Assembly (NCBI GenBank): GCA_020002185.1
Contig: CM034534.1
Coordinates: forward strand, 67,736,452 to 67,800,451
Origin: Paraescarpia echinospica
Lineage: Eukaryota > Annelida > Polychaeta > Sabellida > Siboglinidae
DNA length: 64,000 nt
Reading direction: 5' to 3'
The position numbers and the translations under genes are program-made. Each line of letters opens with the position of its first letter. The first letter of the stretch is position 1. Shown piece after piece: positions 58,581 to 64,000 of this stretch. Below the pieces are notes generated by a model. The model was not told the DNA's origin. It ran no database searches and was given only the letters and a program-made list of their open reading frames with translations.

Positions 58581-60822
58581 AGTCCCTTGGGCCGAAGGTT
58601 CAATGGACTAATGTCATCATTCTTCGTCCGCCGTTAGCTGCCATATCTCAGAAACCATTCAGTAACCTTTTCTCTAATTTTGCACAGACGTATCATAGGG
58701 TACTGCCACTATGCACGAGAAATCTGTATTTGATTGAATCATTCTAAGGGCACCTAATGGCCCGCCAAAAGGACCCCAAAACTGGTCAATTTTCACATTT
58801 TTCCTATTTTTTTCATAACTGTTCAGTAACGTTTTCTTTAATTTTGCATAGACATTTTATGTGGTAGTGTCACTATACATAAGAAATTTGTATTTGATTG
58901 AATCCTTCTAAGGGCACCTAATGGCCCACCCAAAAAAGGACCCCAAAACTGGTAAATTTTCACATTTTGCCTATTTTGTTTTCAAAAACTCTTCAGTAAC
59001 TTTTCTCTAATTTTGCATATACATTTCATGTGGTAGTGCCACTATACACAAGGAATCTGTATTTGATTGAATCACAGAAACGCCTATTTATAACTGGCTG
59101 GCTAGACACTGTCACACAGCTAATCCCTTTTCCTACAACATCTGTCACATGTGGAGTCTGTGTCTTGCACGGATTAGAGGTTGTCTTTTCTGTTATTTCA
59201 AAAACTGTTCACTAACTTTTTCTCTAATTTTGCATAGATGTCTCTTAGTGTAGTGTCAATGTACACAAGAAATTTGTATTTGATTGAATCATTCTGAGGG
59301 CACCTCAGGGCCTCCCAAAAAGCTAAATGTTCACATTCTGTCTGTTTCTGCCTAGATTAGGTTGGCAGAGTGCCAATTGATTGTGTATTACATCCACCCC
59401 ATACCCCACTGTGGAGCCTAGGTTTTCTGCCTGCTATTGTTTGATTGAAACTATTACTAATCTGTAATTGGTCACTGGCAGAAGCTTGTGTCAACAGACA
59501 TCATTAACCCATTAGACCCCTGTTACACTGGACAGTTGCATGTAGGTTTTAAGCTGTATCTTCCCAGTGTAAAACAGTGGGCTATAAGCCTATAACTAAT
59601 GAGTAATGGGAATCCCTACTGCACTGGTTGAACCTGAGGAACTTTAAAACAACATATACATAATTATCAATGCAATATAAAGATATGATCTAGGATTTAA
59701 ATAACTTAGGTTCAAAATTATATATAAAGTAGAATAACATAGGTATACTCGAAAAGGTTAACGCATGTCAGTTTAATCTCCAAAACTAATAATATACACA
59801 CATATATGGATAGATGCATAGATATTCTATACCTACACGTATATAGGAATCTTCACTCAAATATTCTACTTGTACCATAAAAAGCATACCACTACATACA
59901 CTTCAGATACAGCTACATTTATCAAGAGATATACACCGTATTAATATATATATATATATATACATAAATATATATATATAATAGATTCATATGAAGAAAG
60001 GTCAATTAATATTTTTTTATACTATGAGTGGCTCCTGTGACAGCGACACGTTTTGTCTTAACAGGAGTCACTGACCCCATTTCACTGTTCTTTTTTATTA
60101 CATTGTTTTTAATTAGTTATAATTAAGTTATGTTTACTAATAGTTGAAGTACACGATATTGTGATTATACTTGTACTCTTTGGGGTCAAAATAAACATCT
60201 TGTTCTTGTTCATGTTCTAGCAAAAAATTATAAGGAATATTATTAAGATGTTTTACTATATATGTTGCAGATATTCCGTCACTCCAGTTATATCAGTATT
60301 GTGTCGTTTTTAACTGTCATTATTACTGTTTTAAAGTCAAAATGCATGCTATGCATATGTATCTTGTTAACAAATGACGTTTTATCATAGTTCATCTCTT
60401 TCTTCTTCCCATTCTGGGGGAGGGTGGTAGGGGCAAAATGAGAACAGATAATGCGTGTGCATTTTCTTAAACAATGTCTTACTGTGCTACATGCGAGATT
60501 GCAGCTCACCAACTCTCCTGCAAGGTTTTTACAACCACTGGAAATCGGCCTAAATAGCAGAATAACGGGATAAAATCCGACAGTATTTTTTAATAACACA
60601 TTAACTAATATATACAACATTCACGAAATGGTCTACTCGAATACTTTATTTCCAGGTGTATCTTCACTTGCATGCATATAGTCTACACAGCTACCAAACA
60701 TGTCATCACTTTATTTCCATCATAACTCTTAATGATCTGTAACTATGATTCACCAAAAAACATTTAATTAATAATCACAAACTCACAATATAGTCCAAAG
60801 GACTTCATGGCCTCTTGGCCCA
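58581..60822 (+). mobile_element. E element 7, 2.2 kb
   Basis: 5' hairpin end AGTCCCTTGGGCCGAAGG. Three monomers follow, with anchors at about 58649, 58820 and 58993, a period of about 171. The 3' half matches E2 and the short E at 39918. The end is AGTCCAAAGGACT ... CTCTTGGCCCA plus T7. A LINE 3' tail is nested at 60028-60213. Confidence 0.65.
60028..60213 (+). mobile_element. LINE 3'-end-like fragment inside E7
   Basis: Starts GTGGCTCCTGTGACAGCGAC and ends AAATAAACATCTTG then TTCTTGTTC; it parallels the fragment at 4025-4285. The flanking text matches uninterrupted E copies at 40330-40390, so this is an insertion. Confidence 0.5.
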
Positions 60823-61145
60823 TTTTTTTCTATTATTACAATTATTATTATAAGCAAACATTATGAGCAATACTTAATCAACTTGTTGTCATTGTTGACA
60901 ACATAGCTCACCCCTTTCCCTAGCTTACGCCGGTACTCGTGACATTTGTATATGTTTTCCTTTGTTTTACTACTACATATACAACTACGGTGAGTGTTAT
61001 AATGACATGCTGCACAGAATGTGCCAAGCTATCACTTTTTCTACACTACAGTTTCTTTGATTTGATTTTTTCTCTTGCTTCTGGTAGTAGCGCAACGACG
61101 GCGGACTGGGGAGACTGGATTAATATGCGATACTCAATTAGATTT
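60823..61145. other. Spacer
   Basis: No gene is certain. The open frame at 60939-61166 (ending IRFVNGRCY) could be the upstream part of the LINE that follows, but it has no recognised motif. Confidence 0.35.
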
Positions 61146-64000
61146 GTAAATGGACGATGTTATTAGTATTGACCGACCGGATCCAAACAAATGGAAATTT
61201 TGATTTTAGAAAGTTGTAAAATGATTTTAATCATTACGAAGGTGACCTATAAAATTATCATGAATCTCCTTTTACTTTAAATACAAATGATTGCAAATAC
61301 TTCACCCCGACCCTGAATTTTCTAATGCTTTCCACTGTGATAATATATCTTTATCGATGTTCTGTATAAATTGTCGCAGTTTAGAGGCACACTGGGATTC
61401 TATGAAAGAAGTTTTACGTTTTAATTTATCTTCAAATGGCCTCAAACTTGATATGATTGGTTTAAAAGAAATATTTAAAATACGTGATTCCCAACAATAC
61501 AACATAAGTGGGTACCACAGTTTACTTTTTAATACAAGACTACAAAATGATGATGGTCACGGTGGAGTTGGAATATATATATATTAACGAAAGCTTGACT
61601 TACTTTAAACGTGATGATCTTTCCATATTTATTCCTCATGTATATGAGTCTAATTTTTTTATTTATTTAAGGTAATCATAATAAACTTATTATACTAGGT
61701 GTAATTTATCGACCTAACACTCCTCCCCGTGCAGATATCGATCTGTTTATAAGCAAAATTATAGAAATCCATGATACATTTTCAAATGAAAAGAAAACTG
61801 CTTATTTAATGGGCGATTATAACATTAATTTGTTAAACTTTGTCACGCATCAAAAACCCAACGACTTAATAGATAACGTAATATCCCAAGGATTTATTCC
61901 GCATATAACCAAACCAACAAGAATAACATGATATTCGGCAACACTTATAAATAACTTATATTCAAACCCTACTCATCCTAGTTATCAATCGGGAATTATT
62001 ATAACTGATTTAGCTGATCACTTTGGAATATTTAATATATGGTACACCTCGACCACAAAGATCAATATATAAGCAGGTCCGACAGTTGACCCAACAAATA
62101 TTTTATTATTTAGAAATCTATTGGCTAAGGCTGATTACTCAACTGTTTTATCCACTGCCAATGCGAATGAAGCTTACTATAATTTTATGATAATATACAA
62201 ATCACTTTTCGAAATATCTTGTCCAACTAAATATGTTAAAGAAAAGTTATGTTTAAGAAAAAATACATTAAACGTGAACCTTGGATGACATCAGGCATAG
62301 TGACTTCATCACAAAATAAAGCAGTTATTCTGAAAGAAATTAAACATACCTAATCCAGAAATTATTAATAAATGTAGAGAATATTGTAGAGTTTTTAATA
62401 AGATTAAACGAGCAGCAAAAAGTACTTACAACACGGACATGCTGGAGGAACGTAAGCACAATATCAAAGAAACATGGGCTGTGCTACGACAGGCCATACA
62501 TAAACAAAAAGAATTATCCAAACGAACAAGAAAATTCTAATTTAAACAAAATTGCAGAAGAATTTAATAATTTTGTTGTTGGAATAGGTAAATCAATAAA
62601 CGACTCAGTAATTTGTTTCAAGCAACTCACATAGACAACTGAAATTGAAACAATTGTTCCAAAGCTTAAAACTAAATGTACCGAAGGATTCGACAGCTTA
62701 CCCACTCAACTACTGCAAGCGACCATACACGAAGTAGCCACTCCGCTTGAGCATATATTAAATTAATCATTTGTTACGGGCACTGTTCCTGAAAACTTAA
62801 AACCCGCACAAAAGTAATTCCTGTTTTCAAATCATGTAACAACAAAATGTTTAATAATTATAGACTCTATAAGTATTCTACCTGCGATTTCTAAAATAAT
62901 GGGAAAATTGTATGCAATAGATTAATTATGTTTTTAGAAAAATATAACATTCTATATAAACACTAGTATGGATTTCGTGCAACTTAGTCTCATTGGCAAG
63001 CTCTGCCGCGTGGTATAGTCGTTTGCTTCCATTGTGATAAACGTAGGCAGGGCGTGCTACGCCCGCGGCTGCCAGATCTAGACCTCGTGGGTGATGGCGC
63101 GAAGTCGCCGATATAGGTGCTGGTGCGGGTGCTGATGGGTAATTAAAGAATTATCGAAACGTGCTAAACTGCAGATCGCCTATGTGAGTAATAACATATT
63201 AAAACTAATTAATATACACATAAATGGTTTGCCAGTTATTTATCAAATCAAAAACAGTATACTGAGATACAAAAATGTCAATCATCGCAAAAACATTATA
63301 AGTGGAGTACCCCAAGGTTCCATATTTGGACCAGTCTTATTCCTAATTTATATCAATGATATAATTAACTCTACGTCTTTGAATTTATTGTCTTTTGCGG
63401 ATGACACAACTGTATATCAATCAGGTCCTCATGTTGACACTTTAATATATATATAAACCAAGAATTGATATATTTATACGACTGGTTTTGTGCCAATAAA
63501 TTGTCTTTAAATATTAAAAAGACACTTTTACATATTTAGTCCATCAAGTAGCAAATAACAGGTAAATAAGTGTATTAAAATAAACAGGGAAGTTATTAGT
63601 CATGTTGGTAAACATAATAAAGAAGAAACAGTGAAGTTTTTGGGAATACATATTGATAAACATTTAACATGGAATAGACATATTAATTTAATCAGTTCTA
63701 AAATATCTAGAACAATTCTTGCATTTAATAGATTACAAAATCTTCTGCCACATAATGCTTTTAAAAACACTCTATTTTACCTTATTTCAAAGCCATTTAA
63801 TTTACGGTGTACAAGTATGGGGAAATGGAAATACAGTAAAGATTTTTCTTTCTTCAAAAACGCGCTATACGAATAATTAATAAAATAGAGACAGAAGTCC
63901 GATCCTATTTTTAAATCTGAAAATATTCTTAAATTTGGTGATATATACAGGTCTTACTATTTATGTATGACTATCAACATAACACACTGCCCAAATCCTT
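61146..64000 (+). mobile_element. LINE with endonuclease and RT remnants, runs off the edge
   Basis: Endonuclease pieces: SMFCINCRSLEAHWDSMKE, HGGVGIYIY, GVIYRPNTPPRADIDLF, then GDYNIN (the conserved GDFN motif) at about 61811 and TDLADHFGIF (the SDH motif). RT pieces: PKLKTKCTEGFDSLP, ILPAISKIMGKL, YGFRA, then SGVPQGSIFGPVLFLIYIN (motif B), SFADDTTVY (motif C) and FLGIHIDKHLTWNRHINL. The layout is that of a CR1/jockey-type element. Many stops and shifts show it is dead. The stretch between YGFR and SGVPQGS lacks motif A because about 190 bp of unrelated GC-rich DNA sits there. The C-terminus lies beyond the window. Confidence 0.85.
62990..63180 (+). repeat. GC-rich insert inside the LINE
   Basis: Unlike its AT-rich host, this stretch is GC-rich. 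It contains CTGCCGCGTGGTATAGTCGT (box-A-like), a small hairpin GGGCGTGCTACGCCC and GATGGCGCGAAGTCGCC. It may be a SINE or other small element; a box B is not clear. Confidence 0.4.

Overview
The window is animal nuclear DNA, AT-rich and dominated by decayed mobile elements, with only a few plausible host-type genes. Introns with GT/AG borders, THAP and C2H2 zinc-finger proteins, several non-LTR retrotransposon lineages, tRNA-derived SINEs and elements built around about 165-bp tandem monomers together suggest a marine invertebrate. A mollusc or other lophotrochozoan is most likely, but this is inferred from repeat style and not proven.

Host-type genes. All lie on the plus strand. A C2H2 zinc-finger coding exon at 31047-32492 is intact: 481 aa, five fingers, four evenly spaced SUMO-type motifs. 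A decayed paralogue sits at 1839-2886. A THAP-domain exon lies at 12769-13191 behind a CpG-rich promoter-like stretch. A phase-0, 38-codon candidate exon lies at 23256-23369. The THAP exon, this small exon and the intact zinc-finger exon could be spliced in frame into one gene, but this is only a hypothesis.

Region by region. 1-3.6 kb: a SINE, the decayed zinc-finger copy and two perfect small palindromes. 3.65-6.2 kb: a convergent pair, an integrase-like C-terminal exon (+) and a broken HECT-type ubiquitin-ligase gene (-), probably cargo of one DNA element. 7.4-10.3 kb: a mosaic of inverted repeats and a fold-back element. 10.7-11.5 kb: a palindrome-rich satellite. 12-19 kb: a SINE, the THAP gene, a LINE fragment and two tandem arrays. 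19.3-60.8 kb: complete or partial copies of one repeat family (here called E), all in the same orientation. They have a hairpin 5' end, double-hairpin 3' end and internal about 165-bp monomers, and resemble non-autonomous Helitron/Helentron 'pearl-like' elements. Three of them form a direct head-to-tail array at 34.4-43.1 kb. That array is itself interrupted by a TTAA-flanked element (35036-36927) made of a 0.7-kb-armed palindrome with facing tRNA-like Pol III boxes.

44.8-51.7 kb: an interval bounded by 73-bp inverted repeats, holding a 130-bp satellite, a SINE and a CR1-like LINE. 52.3-58.5 kb: nested LINEs on the minus strand. An RTE-like element broken by a single stop codon sits, together with a BED-finger/hAT remnant, inside an older LINE. 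61-64 kb: another LINE (+) with endonuclease and RT pieces, running off the window edge.

No rRNA, canonical tRNA or CRISPR array was found. Exon borders and repeat ends were read by eye; no alignments or database searches were run.
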